Below, in pieces: positions 9,179-17,134 of a DNA stretch of 64,000 bases (the first letter of the stretch is position 1; each line of letters begins with the position of its first letter). The stretch is from Neobacillus sp. FSL H8-0543. GTDB taxonomy: Bacteria; Bacillota; Bacilli; Bacillales; Cytobacillaceae. Location of the stretch: positions 2,864,501 through 2,928,500 of the forward strand of contig NZ_CP151943.1 in the NCBI RefSeq assembly GCF_038592905.1, read 5' to 3'. Made by a program: the position numbers and the translations under genes. The notes below the pieces were generated by a model. The model made no database searches. It saw only the letters and a program-made list of their open reading frames with translations, and was not told the origin of the DNA.

Positions 9179-10261
9179 ATGCCTATAGAAGTTGGAATTT
9201 GGAAGGTAAATAGCGGTATAAAAAAGGTGGATTTCTCTGTAATTGAATCAGAAAGAAAATTAGAAGATATATTGGCAAAAGATTTATCAATTCTTTCCGA
9301 TGACCTTTTATTAATTGGTAGACAGGTTCAAACAGAGTATGGGAAGTATTTAGATATGTTAGCAATAGATGGAGAGGGAAACCTTCATATTATTGAATTA
9401 AAGAAGAATAGAGCACCTAGAGAAGTAGTTGCTCAAGCATTAGACTATGCTTCCTGGGTACAGAATCTTTCATATGATCAAGTATTAAGAATATACGAAG
9501 ATAAAAATAACGGCCCCTTAGAAGAAGCATTTGCTGAAAAGTTTGATGATAGTTTACCAGATAAGTTGAATGACACACATCAAATTACAATTGTTTCATC
9601 ACAACTTGATAGTGAGACAGAAAGAATAATAAATTACTTATCAAATAATTATGACGTTCCAATCAATGCTGTTTTCTTCCGTTATTTCGAAGAGGGGGAA
9701 CAACATTTTTTAACTAGAAGTTGGCTTTTAGATCCTAATGTAATAGATGAGAAATCTAGTAATACAAAAGTAGAGAATAAAAAGGAAAAATGGAATAAAC
9801 AAGATTTTGTAGTTAATTTTGAAGATAAGGCATCTAGAAAATGGGAAGATGCAGTAAAATATGGATTTATTTCAGCAGGAGGAGGACGGTGGTATAGTAG
9901 GACATTAAACCAATTATTTGTTGGTGCTAGAATATTTTGTATGATTCCCAAAAGTGGGTATGTTGGTATAGGAAAAGTTATAGATACAGTCAAACCTATA
10001 AAAGATGTTACATTTAAGATTGACCAAGAAGAAGTCAAAATCGCTGAATTAAATCTTAAAGCACAAAATATGCTCCACGACGCTGAAGACCTCGAAAAGT
10101 GTGAGTACATTGTCAAAGTGGAGTGGTTAAAGTATGTTCCTAAAGAGCAAGCATTTTGGGTTAAAGGATTAAAAGCAAACCAGAACAGTGCCTTTAAATT
10201 AAGAAGTCAGTATACTATTGATAAAGTTTCGGAGTTTTTTGAACTTAATACAGAAGAATAG
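9179..10261 (+). CDS. DUF91/NucS-like PD-(D/E)xK nuclease, 360 aa
   Basis: The N-terminal ~130 residues carry a PD-(D/E)xK nuclease core: Asp59 in GKYLDMLAID, Glu73 and Lys75 in HIIELKKNRAP, and a trailing VVAQALDYASW helix with a conserved Gln. This is the arrangement of the NucS C-terminal (DUF91) nuclease. The rest (residues ~200-360) is a separate domain with aromatic, beta-rich stretches such as GGGRWYSRTLNQLFVGARIF, perhaps for nucleic acid binding. RBS GAGGTG precedes the ATG. The next gene, a frameshifted wHTH-HEPN protein, starts 49 bases downstream on the same strand and may share its transcript. A role in DNA restriction is inferred. Confidence 0.75.
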   Translation: MPIEVGIWKVNSGIKKVDFSVIESERKLEDILAKDLSILSDDLLLIGRQVQTEYGKYLDMLAIDGEGNLHIIELKKNRAPREVVAQALDYASWVQNLSYDQVLRIYEDKNNGPLEEAFAEKFDDSLPDKLNDTHQITIVSSQLDSETERIINYLSNNYDVPINAVFFRYFEEGEQHFLTRSWLLDPNVIDEKSSNTKVENKKEKWNKQDFVVNFEDKASRKWEDAVKYGFISAGGGRWYSRTLNQLFVGARIFCMIPKSGYVGIGKVIDTVKPIKDVTFKIDQEEVKIAELNLKAQNMLHDAEDLEKCEYIVKVEWLKYVPKEQAFWVKGLKANQNSAFKLRSQYTIDKVSEFFELNTEE

Positions 10262-10309
10262 TTGCAATTAAGGAGCTGGACATAACAATTAAAGTTAGGA
10301 GATATCACA

Positions 10310-11079
10310 ATGGATGGTAAATTAATAAAATCCGTGGTTTTAGAAGTTGTAAATCAAACCAAAAACGAGGGAGCGGGCTCCTTTCAACAAGATGTTCTCT
10401 TGAGAGAGATATCTAATAAGTTAAAAATCCGAGGTAACGAAGAACTTGAAAGAGCATTACTTACTGTCTGGTATGATTTGTTTAGAGCAGGTATTTATCT
10501 TGGGGACATAACTTAAGCAATCCTAGCCCACCGTTCATACATATAACGGAAACCGGCCGTGCCATTCTTGAAAATTTAAGTAGAGATCCATCTAATGAAG
10601 AAGGATATATTAAATATATAAAATCTAAATGTTCATTAAGTCCTATTGCAGAGTCATATCTTATGGAAGCAATAGTAACTTTTAATCAAAATTGTTTTAA
10701 AGCTGCTGCTGTTTTGATAGGTGGGACAGCAGAAAGTATGGTTCTAGAATTAAGAGATATTCTCGTGGATAAAATGAATAAACTAAATAAAACTGTTCCT
10801 CAACAACTCAAAGATTGGAAAGTTAAAACAATATTTGATCAAATTGAAAAAGAATTAACACTTGTAAAGAAGCAAATGCCCCACAAATTAAAAGAAAACT
10901 TCGATTCCTTTTGGTCAGCTTTGTTTTCACAAATAAGAATGACCAGAAATGAGGCTGGTCATCCAACTAGTGTTGCTCCAGTAACTTTTGAGTCTGTTCA
11001 CGCAAACCTTCTTATTTTGCCGGAATTGGCAAAGCTAATTACCGAAATGAAAGAATGGATTGTAGTAGGATATAAGTGA
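10310..11079 (+). pseudogene. winged-helix plus HEPN-like protein split by a frameshift
   Basis: The first frame (68 codons, ATG 10310 to TAA 10514-10516) looks like a winged-helix N-terminus. The second frame picks up exactly there with SNPSPPFIHITETGRAILEN and runs to TGA 11079. Adding one T at the TT of 10513-10514 gives ...DIT-L-SNPSPPF, restoring one ~256-aa protein. The C-terminal domain contains TRNEAGHP; R-N-x3-H fits the Rx4-6H signature of HEPN RNases. The protein follows a nuclease gene. The frameshift is either inactivating or a base-calling error. Confidence 0.65.
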
Positions 11080-11127
11080 CCAGTACATAATAATATTTGA
11101 TTTCATTAACAAACGCGTAGGAGTAGT

Positions 11128-11238
11128 ATGGATTTTCAAGAAGTACCAGATTACATTTATTGATGGTGGGAAGTTGATAAACCCACCAACATCCCATTGT
11201 GTTGTCAATTACAGTCCACACATTACGATGGTAAATGA
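11128..11238 (+). pseudogene. 5' remnant of an unknown gene containing the first copy of a 47-bp repeat
   Basis: From ATG 11128 (TAGGAG upstream) the frame reads MDFQEVPDYIY, then TGA at 11161-11163, then WWEVDKPTNIPLCCQLQSTH and a few more codons to TGA. The readable peptide on both sides of the stop shows it was coding. The segment 11173-11219 is repeated at 15862-15907. The product is not recognised. Confidence 0.5.
11173..11219 (+). repeat. 47-bp direct repeat, copy 1
   Basis: The sequence starts GTTGATAAACCCACCAACAT and ends TTACAGTCCAC. Copy 2 at 15862-15907 is identical except for one C missing from the CCC. The two copies bracket the SF2 helicase, XRE regulator and unknown gene. Confidence 0.85.
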
Positions 11239-11261
11239 GTAAAATCTATATGCAAAAAAAT

Positions 11262-11302
11262 CAAACCCCTTCAACATAAGATGCGAAGGGGATTGTTTTT
11301 TA
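11262..11302. terminator. bidirectional hairpin terminator
   Basis: CAAACCCCTTC (11262-11272) pairs with GAAGGGGATTG (11285-11295), followed by TTTTTT and preceded by A-run on the other side. It lies just beyond the 3' end of the minus-strand helicase. Confidence 0.75.
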
Positions 11303-11374
11303 TTCAATAATAGATCTTACTTCCTTTTACATTCTTAGTCCATTAACTTTTCGCCAGCGTGCTCATTTCTTGAA

Positions 11375-14293
11375 CTATAAAAATGTAAGGCCAATTTCTT
11401 TGAGTTTTTTAAGTCGTTTATTTGAGAGCTTCCCCTCTCTAAAGCTTTGAATTTGAGCACCCACCCATTTATAAAGAGGGGGATTTTCTGACTTTTTAGG
11501 TAGATTTCCGGTACCTTTTTCCTTAAAGTGAATAAACAAAATGTTGCACATTTCCGTCCATTTGGTCTCAAGTGGATCCCAATCAAAATTTATACTATTT
11601 AATAGTTCGATTCGTTCTTTAGAAAGGGTTCCTTTAATGTATTCTTTTCGCTGTCTAGTAGCCCAGATACTTAAAACCTTGTATTCGCCACTTCTCGGGA
11701 CAAAGCAATTTCCTTTTTTTTGTATATATCCTTCCAGCTCCTTGAACATATTGTTCCAATTGGTTTCCAAGGGGTCCCAGTCAAAATTGAGTCTATCCAA
11801 TTTTTCGATTTGTTCAGCGGGTAGGTTTCCCTGCTTTTTTTGTTGTCTCTGTGAGTGTACCCAAAGGCCAAGACCGTTTTTATCTCTTTGTGGAATATTG
11901 CAATGTCCAAACTCTTTTTTGAAGGCAACAAGCTGTTCGTAGTTATTGTTCCATTTATCTTTAAAAGGATTAAATACAAATCCTATGCTCTGGAGTCTTT
12001 CTATTTCCTCATCGGAAAGTTTTCCACAGTTGAACTTCGTTCGTTGACGTCCAACCCACCGGGCCAGTGGCTTATTTTCATAATCAATAGGAACATTACA
12101 ATGACCGTTTTCCTCGTTGAATATTACTAACTGTTGGAAGAGTGTTTCTCCATTGTTAGCAACTAGAGACCACTTAAACCCAATTGATTCAAGTCTCTCT
12201 TGTTGTTCATCAGTAATAGTACTGTTTTTTTTCCTTGATCGTTGTTCCCCGACCCATTGAGCAAGGCGTTTGTTTTCAAAGTTCCTTGGTACATCACAAT
12301 GCCCGTTTACTTCAAAGTAGTTCAACATCACTTTATACATTTCATCCCAATTGTATTGAGCAGGATCCCATATAAATCCTTTTGCTTCCAGTTTTTGAAT
12401 TCTGTCTAAGGATAGTTGTTGCTTTTTATAAAATTGTCTTTGAGTTACTATCCATCTAGCAAGGCGTTGGTTAAAATAGTCGTAGGGAACCATACAGTGG
12501 CCATTTTCTTTCCAGTAGACAACTAACTCCCCATACATCCGTTCCCATTTGGGTTTAATATGCTGTTCGATTTCTTGAAATAGACGTTGAATATCCTTTG
12601 TCTCATCATTAATACTTAAAAATTTTAAGATATTTATGGATGGTAAACCAACGGTACTTCTTTTTCGATTTTCTTCATCTTCCGCCTCCGCAACGTTATT
12701 AAATAATTCATTTGACCTGATTGCATTAAAATTATTTACGAAATCGAAAATAAGGGGCCGAAAAGGTTTATCTGTCTCTAACGCCCGGCCAATTTGTTGA
12801 AAATAGATAGTAGGCGACACAGTTGACCTTAACAAAATGGCTCCAGATACATCCTTTATATGGATGCCCTCGTTTAACATATTGATGGCAAATAGTAAAT
12901 GCAGTTTTCTATTATCCTTTGCTTTCCTGAAATCATCTAATTGCTTGTTATTTTCATATTTACTATACTTATTCATCACCGTATATCGCTGTATGTCCCT
13001 GTTCTTGAACGAATCCGACTTTCTAAACCATTTTTCGACTTCCACCCTCATATTCCTTAAGTGCTCTTCCGATTCACAAAAGACGATAAATTTCCAATCT
13101 TCGGGTCTAATATATTTATCCATTATGGAGGGAATTCCATTACAACTTTCCCAGTCAATTTTGGCTGCATTTAATTTATCAATTAGAAATGCCGCTTCCT
13201 CATCACTTTTACTTGTCGTTATTTTTTTCAACAGAAGTTCATACTCTTCTTTTATGGAATATAAAGCCGATACATAAATCGGAATAGGCAACATCTCTTT
13301 AACGATTGCTTGTTCAAAAGATATGTCAGAGGCTTTATTGTTTTTGAATAATTCCTGTGTCATATCCCTGTTTCCATCTAGATATCTAGTCGGAGTGGCT
13401 GAGGCCCCAACAATTTTTAGCTCAGGATGGGAGTTGATGAGTTTTTGAATTTTCTTTCCCCACTCATCTGCCCCTGCTCGGTGATATTCATCTAACACCA
13501 AAAGGGAAATGTCCAATTGCTTGATTTCCTGAGACGTCCTTCTTATTAAATAAGAATATGTCATATACTCTGTATTGGGTATGGACCATCTGTATTCATC
13601 TTTGTACTGTTTCAAAATGGCTGTATTTGGAGCAATAACCAACTTCTTTTCATCTGCATAGGAACACAATGTTTTGTAAATAATCCCGCTTTTCCCTGTA
13701 CCCGTTGGTTGTATAATCGCTGCAAGTCCCTCTGTACATAATAGTCTTGATACGTTCCCTGCCGCGATTTCATTAAGAGGCGATAATTCAAATTGGGGGA
13801 TTTCATATTTATCAGGGTCATATTGCTTGATCAAATTTTCAATATACTCCCAAGAGGATAACAACATAAACTCCTTTAAAACATTTTCTTCTTCCAATTT
13901 ATTTGCATTACTGACAAACCCACTTACAGAAACCATTCTATACTGTTTACAGTTATATGCCTTCATTGCTTTATTATAATATTTGTGTAGGTCAGGTACG
14001 ATCTTATCTATTGCTAGAGGCCTTTTATGACATTTCCCCTGGATTGCCCAAGAAACCTGAAAAGGGTAATGGGGGTGACGCAGAAGTAAATCTACCCCCA
14101 TATCTTCTTTCTTTTCTACTATGGTGGTTAAATATCCAATACCCTTATACAATTCTGCAAGAAAATGTATGAAGAGGCTCCCCTTGTAGGTTTGAATACT
14201 TGGATTGTTTAATAGATATTTCTTTATTTCTTCAATTTTTTTTTGTTTAGTTAGTTGTATTAAATACATAAGTTGAGTTTTAATTTGAGACAT
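11375..14293 (-). CDS. superfamily 2 helicase with restriction-like N-terminus and six helicase-associated repeats, 972 aa
   Basis: Residues 1-150 resemble a PD-(D/E)xK fold: DMGVDLLL (Asp68) then IQGK (Gln85, Lys87), like Mrr-type domains with Q in place of E. Residues ~170-560 form the SF2 motor: Walker A PTGTGKS (196-202), motif II as DEYH in LLVLDEYHRAG, motif III GASATPTR, and motif VI QQIGRALE. The C-terminus holds six ~66-residue helicase-associated (HA) repeats, each with a W...F/Y core, GHCxVP and WVxxQR, ending with GFxWDP-like turns. Type III/ISP-like defence or plasmid helicases share parts of this architecture. The gene is divergent from an XRE regulator, and the block is flanked by a duplicated gene fragment. 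Confidence 0.85.
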   Translation of the reverse strand: MSQIKTQLMYLIQLTKQKKIEEIKKYLLNNPSIQTYKGSLFIHFLAELYKGIGYLTTIVEKKEDMGVDLLLRHPHYPFQVSWAIQGKCHKRPLAIDKIVPDLHKYYNKAMKAYNCKQYRMVSVSGFVSNANKLEEENVLKEFMLLSSWEYIENLIKQYDPDKYEIPQFELSPLNEIAAGNVSRLLCTEGLAAIIQPTGTGKSGIIYKTLCSYADEKKLVIAPNTAILKQYKDEYRWSIPNTEYMTYSYLIRRTSQEIKQLDISLLVLDEYHRAGADEWGKKIQKLINSHPELKIVGASATPTRYLDGNRDMTQELFKNNKASDISFEQAIVKEMLPIPIYVSALYSIKEEYELLLKKITTSKSDEEAAFLIDKLNAAKIDWESCNGIPSIMDKYIRPEDWKFIVFCESEEHLRNMRVEVEKWFRKSDSFKNRDIQRYTVMNKYSKYENNKQLDDFRKAKDNRKLHLLFAINMLNEGIHIKDVSGAILLRSTVSPTIYFQQIGRALETDKPFRPLIFDFVNNFNAIRSNELFNNVAEAEDEENRKRSTVGLPSINILKFLSINDETKDIQRLFQEIEQHIKPKWERMYGELVVYWKENGHCMVPYDYFNQRLARWIVTQRQFYKKQQLSLDRIQKLEAKGFIWDPAQYNWDEMYKVMLNYFEVNGHCDVPRNFENKRLAQWVGEQRSRKKNSTITDEQQERLESIGFKWSLVANNGETLFQQLVIFNEENGHCNVPIDYENKPLARWVGRQRTKFNCGKLSDEEIERLQSIGFVFNPFKDKWNNNYEQLVAFKKEFGHCNIPQRDKNGLGLWVHSQRQQKKQGNLPAEQIEKLDRLNFDWDPLETNWNNMFKELEGYIQKKGNCFVPRSGEYKVLSIWATRQRKEYIKGTLSKERIELLNSINFDWDPLETKWTEMCNILFIHFKEKGTGNLPKKSENPPLYKWVGAQIQSFREGKLSNKRLKKLKEIGLTFL

Positions 14294-14616
14294 AAACGAC
14301 TCCCTTTTGTCTATTCAGGGTTGTTGGTTATTCTATATTTCTCTATAAAAGGGTTTTTTATGAAAAAAGTTTCAATAATCTAGAATGAAGTTTTGGACAT
14401 CTTTTTGTTATTCAGCTAACAGAGCAATTTTAGTCCGAATGGTTCAGATGGTATCTGTTTTTAATTCTAAAGAAGTTAACCAGGTAAGGCATTTTATAGG
14501 TATATATGACATACCTCTTATATTTAATGGGTGTTCTAGAAAGAATTTTTCTACTTCTTTTACCGACAAAAAGTAACTATAATACTGATATCTTAATCTT
14601 TCGGGGGGATTATGGA
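14294..14616. other. divergent promoter region between helicase and XRE regulator
   Basis: About 320 bases separate the two divergent genes. A 63-codon + strand frame at 14385 has no ribosome binding site or recognisable content. The AT-rich stretch presumably carries both promoters and may be the regulator's operator, but no palindrome stood out. Confidence 0.35.
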
Positions 14617-15267
14617 TTGACAAATGAACAAATTGAGGATTTTTCGGAACTAGATAATATCGTTAATGAGGCAACTGGTCGAAGAATAAAATTCTTAGTG
14701 CAGAATCAGGGTATTTCTCAATCACATTTAGCAAAACTATGGGGAAGAGATACAAAAACAATTTCTAATTATTATTGTGGAAAATCCCTTCCAGATAAAA
14801 AAGATTTAATAATACTTTCTAGGGTTTTAGGAAAATCTTACGATGAAATATTGGTATTCAAAGGTGATGTGGAAGGTTACCAACGGATAGACCAATATAG
14901 TATTGAGTTTGATGATAAATGTGAAACAATATCTGATGCCATTAACAGGTCAAAAACAGAAAGCAAATTATTTAATTCATTTTCAAAGGGATACGCTAAT
15001 ATTCGTAATTTAGAAGAGGCGGGGTTTTGTTTTCTGTTTTTTTCTTCTGAAGATGAGCAGGATATTCGCAATAGAATGATGGATGAATTGCTTTCTGGTA
15101 AAGGAGTTCATAGCCCATATATGCAACATATTTATGAGTATTATATTTGGCGTAATTTATCAGAGGAACAGAAAGCTGTATGTAAAGCACAATTTGCCTA
15201 TTGGCGTGGTGAAAAAGAAGAGAGACCTTCAATCTCCACGGTGTATCAGTTAAAAAACAAAGATTAG
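14617..15267 (+). CDS. XRE-family transcriptional regulator, 217 aa
   Basis: An N-terminal helix-turn-helix is visible in GISQSHLAKLWGRDTKTISNYY, followed by GKSLPDKKDLIILSRVLGKS, the usual Cro/CI pattern. The C-terminal ~130 residues are unrecognised and contain FCFLFFSSEDEQDIRNRM. The TTG at 14617 is preferred over the upstream ATG at 14506, because CGGGGGG lies 8 bases before the TTG and the HTH then sits at a normal N-terminal position. The next gene starts 15 bases after the stop, so the two are probably co-transcribed. It may control the divergent helicase; that is inference. Confidence 0.75.
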   Translation: MTNEQIEDFSELDNIVNEATGRRIKFLVQNQGISQSHLAKLWGRDTKTISNYYCGKSLPDKKDLIILSRVLGKSYDEILVFKGDVEGYQRIDQYSIEFDDKCETISDAINRSKTESKLFNSFSKGYANIRNLEEAGFCFLFFSSEDEQDIRNRMMDELLSGKGVHSPYMQHIYEYYIWRNLSEEQKAVCKAQFAYWRGEKEERPSISTVYQLKNKD

Positions 15268-15282
15268 AACAGGGGTTACAAT

Positions 15283-15735
15283 ATGAAACAAACCGAAATA
15301 TTAAAGAGTGTAATTGAGTCACTGTCAAATTACTATGAAAAACAAAAATCCTTTAATCGGATTTTTTTAAATGAACCGGTAATATCAAAAGCTATTGAAG
15401 TGTTTGATACTGAAATTTATGAGATGGTTAATCACGTTTTTGATTTAATTGGAATACCAAATGAGGAATCCACGGATAAATACGATAGAAAAAATTGGAC
15501 AAGAGATGTTTGTACCAATTTAATAACAATAGCAGCTAAAAATGAAAAATATGTAGAACCTGCGGTTGAATTAATATCTGATTGGAAATGTTTAAGTGAT
15601 TATACATCAAAAGTTGAAACAAGTACTTGGTTTGGTTATTATCAACTTCTTGATGAACATATCACTGGATATAAAAAATGGCACCAAGAGCAACGGAACA
15701 AGGATAAAGATATGGGGAAAAGCAAAACAGCATAG
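15283..15735 (+). CDS. hypothetical protein, 150 aa, paired with the XRE regulator
   Basis: Not recognised. The protein is soluble and mostly helical, opening with KQTEILKSVIESLSNYYEKQ and ending in a charged tail. RBS CAGGGG stands 9 bases before the ATG. The gene is 15 bases downstream of the XRE regulator, so an operon is likely. It may be a partner of the regulator or of the divergent helicase. Confidence 0.65.
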   Translation: MKQTEILKSVIESLSNYYEKQKSFNRIFLNEPVISKAIEVFDTEIYEMVNHVFDLIGIPNEESTDKYDRKNWTRDVCTNLITIAAKNEKYVEPAVELISDWKCLSDYTSKVETSTWFGYYQLLDEHITGYKKWHQEQRNKDKDMGKSKTA

Positions 15736-15794
15736 TTCAATTTATTATGAAAAAATAGGATACGGGTGTAAAGGCCAGATATTGCCTTTCTAGT

Positions 15795-15829
15795 CTTGTT
15801 AAACTAATGGGGTGCGTTAGTTTAACAAG
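15795..15829. terminator. perfect 13-bp hairpin after the XRE operon
   Basis: CTTGTTAAACTAA (15795-15807) pairs perfectly with TTAGTTTAACAAG (15817-15829) around a 9-base loop. The T-tract after it is poor, so termination may be partial. Confidence 0.55.
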
Positions 15830-15861
15830 TGTGTCTTCTTAGAGAAAAAGTTCTTAAGAAT

Positions 15862-15907
15862 GTTGATAAACCCACCAACATCCATTGTGTTGTCAATTAC
15901 AGTCCAC
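15862..15907 (+). repeat. direct repeat, copy 2 (46 bp)
   Basis: Matches 11173-11219 except for one missing C, which shifts the old reading frame. The two copies lie 4.7 kb apart around the helicase/XRE block. Confidence 0.85.
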
Positions 15908-16083
15908 GCATGTGGAGTGTGTGACAAAGTTGATTTTAAAATAATTCAAGATGCCTTATCTTAGTAGATTGGGCACTTTATTCAATTGTAGTACATACAA
16001 TTAACAGCAATTTTTCTAAATTACTCGACAAAATCAATCAACTAAGAGTGGCGACAAGCACAGGAAAATTTAGTGGTGAATAA
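15862..16083 (+). pseudogene. decayed gene remnant with a readable C-terminus
   Basis: It begins with the repeated segment and continues through several stops. From 16003 a clean frame reads NSNFSKLLDKINQLRVATST and a few residues more to TAA at 16081. Start and end pieces of what may be one lost gene are thus both visible here. The product is not recognised. Confidence 0.45.
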
Positions 16084-16085
16084 TA

Positions 16086-16110
16086 AAAAGACGTCTATTT
16101 GACGTCTTTT
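16086..16110. terminator. bidirectional hairpin terminator
   Basis: AAAAGACGTC (16086-16095), a 5-base loop, and GACGTCTTTT (16101-16110). On the minus strand it lies just past the 39-aa gene ending at 16125. Confidence 0.75.
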
Positions 16111-16124
16111 ATTTACGCTTTTTT

Positions 16125-16244
16125 CTAATTTTGTTTTTGTCTTAATAAATCTATAACAGCATGGTATATTTCGATACCTTGATAGGTTAACATACCTGCT
16201 GCAGATAATGAAAAAACACCAATAAACAAGAATCGGATCCACAT
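16125..16244 (-). CDS. small single-pass membrane protein, 39 aa
   Basis: The ORF starts MWIRFLFIGVFSLSAAGML and ends HAVIDLLRQKQN. One hydrophobic segment covers residues 3-18, followed by an amphipathic tail. A strong ribosome binding site (AGGGGAGG) stands 7 bases before the ATG, and a bidirectional terminator follows the stop. These signals make it a probable real gene despite its size. The family is not recognised. Confidence 0.6.
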   Translation of the reverse strand: MWIRFLFIGVFSLSAAGMLTYQGIEIYHAVIDLLRQKQN

Positions 16245-16277
16245 TATTTTTTCCTCCCCTTTGTAAGCTCTTAAACT

Positions 16278-16598
16278 TTACAATTTAGGGGAAAGGATTA
16301 CGTAATTTGATTGATAAAAAATGGAGATAAGGAATGTGAATTTCCTGCCGAAATTTCTTGAGGAGTTAAATTTCAGGATGTGTATGATTGGTAAGAAGTA
16401 AGCAATTATAAAGTGTGATATTTGATTGATTAGGTATTTCCTCTCATCGTCCCAATGGGATTTCTGAGTTCCATCTTCTAAACTGATTATTCCCTTGCTT
16501 TCATGATAAGGATAAGAGGGGATATTTGAAAAATGCAGTATTGTGAAGGACAAGAAGGTTATTAGTAATGTGATGGATAGGGCATTTAACTTCTTTAC
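16278..16598 (-). CDS. small membrane/secreted hypothetical protein with a damaged or unusual start
   Basis: The frame from 16553 (TTG or similar) to the stop at 16278 gives 91 aa. An in-frame upstream extension to 16598 adds a good hydrophobic leader (LNALSITLLITFLSFTILHF). A ribosome binding site AGGAGAGG lies 6 bases before a GTA codon at 16598, exactly where a GTG start would be expected. Either the start is mutated or it begins inefficiently. The middle (GIISLEDGTQKSHWDDERKY) is hydrophilic and a second hydrophobic stretch follows. The 39-aa gene lies 34 bases downstream on the same strand. Confidence 0.4.
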   Translation of the reverse strand, partial: VKKLNALSITLLITFLSFTILHFSNIPSYPYHESKGIISLEDGTQKSHWDDERKYLINQISHFIIAYFLPIIHILKFNSSRNFGRKFTFLISIFYQSNYVILSPKL

Positions 16599-16897
16599 GG
16601 TTATCCTCTCCTTCCTAATAAGGGATTGTTTTAATCATAATCACTTTCATTATAGTAGTAAACATAAATATTCTGACAATTACTGCACCTTCTACTAGGC
16701 ACCAAAACTCCAGGGGTAGTTAAGTTTAGTTTAAGCGTGGAATAATTAAATTGATCACTGGTAATCAAGTCGTTATTTATAGGGGATTTAGAATTTCCGC
16801 TGCTTTTTGGCGGCCCCTTTTCCATAGTTATTTCAAGGAAGTGTAGAAAACAAAACTTTATTTTACCTCGCTATATATTAGGTTGTCAATAAGAAGT

Positions 16898-16926
16898 TTG
16901 TAATATTTTCAAAAAAATGTTATAAT
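16898..16926 (+). promoter_or_regulatory. sigma-A promoter with extended -10
   Basis: TTGTAA (16898-16903), a 17-base spacer, then TATAAT (16921-16926) preceded by TGT, i.e. an extended -10. It faces the gene at 17135, leaving about 200 bases of untranslated leader. Confidence 0.6.
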
Positions 16927-17134
16927 TGTCTTACAATTGTTTTTTTGTTCGTATTCAAAATTCTGCTTTATTTTTTTGCGGATAGAATTATGGATACGTT
17001 TTTTAATATCCTTTTTTAAACCGAAGAAAAATTCAAACAGTTATGTGAGCTTTTAAGGTAAGTAAGTTGAATGGAATTTTCAATTTACTATCTAATAGTA
17101 ACCGAGTTTTTATTCTACAAGGAGGACTAGAATA

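Noticed and set aside
9682..10116. 144-codon minus-strand ORF inside the DUF91 nuclease gene
   Set aside because: Antisense of a gene with clear nuclease motifs; no start signal and low-complexity composition.
12837..13277. 146-codon + strand ORF opposite the SF2 helicase
   Set aside because: The minus strand carries conserved helicase motifs throughout this interval.
16631..16825. 64-codon minus-strand ORF
   Set aside because: No convincing ribosome binding site or recognisable sequence; left out though a small gene cannot be excluded.
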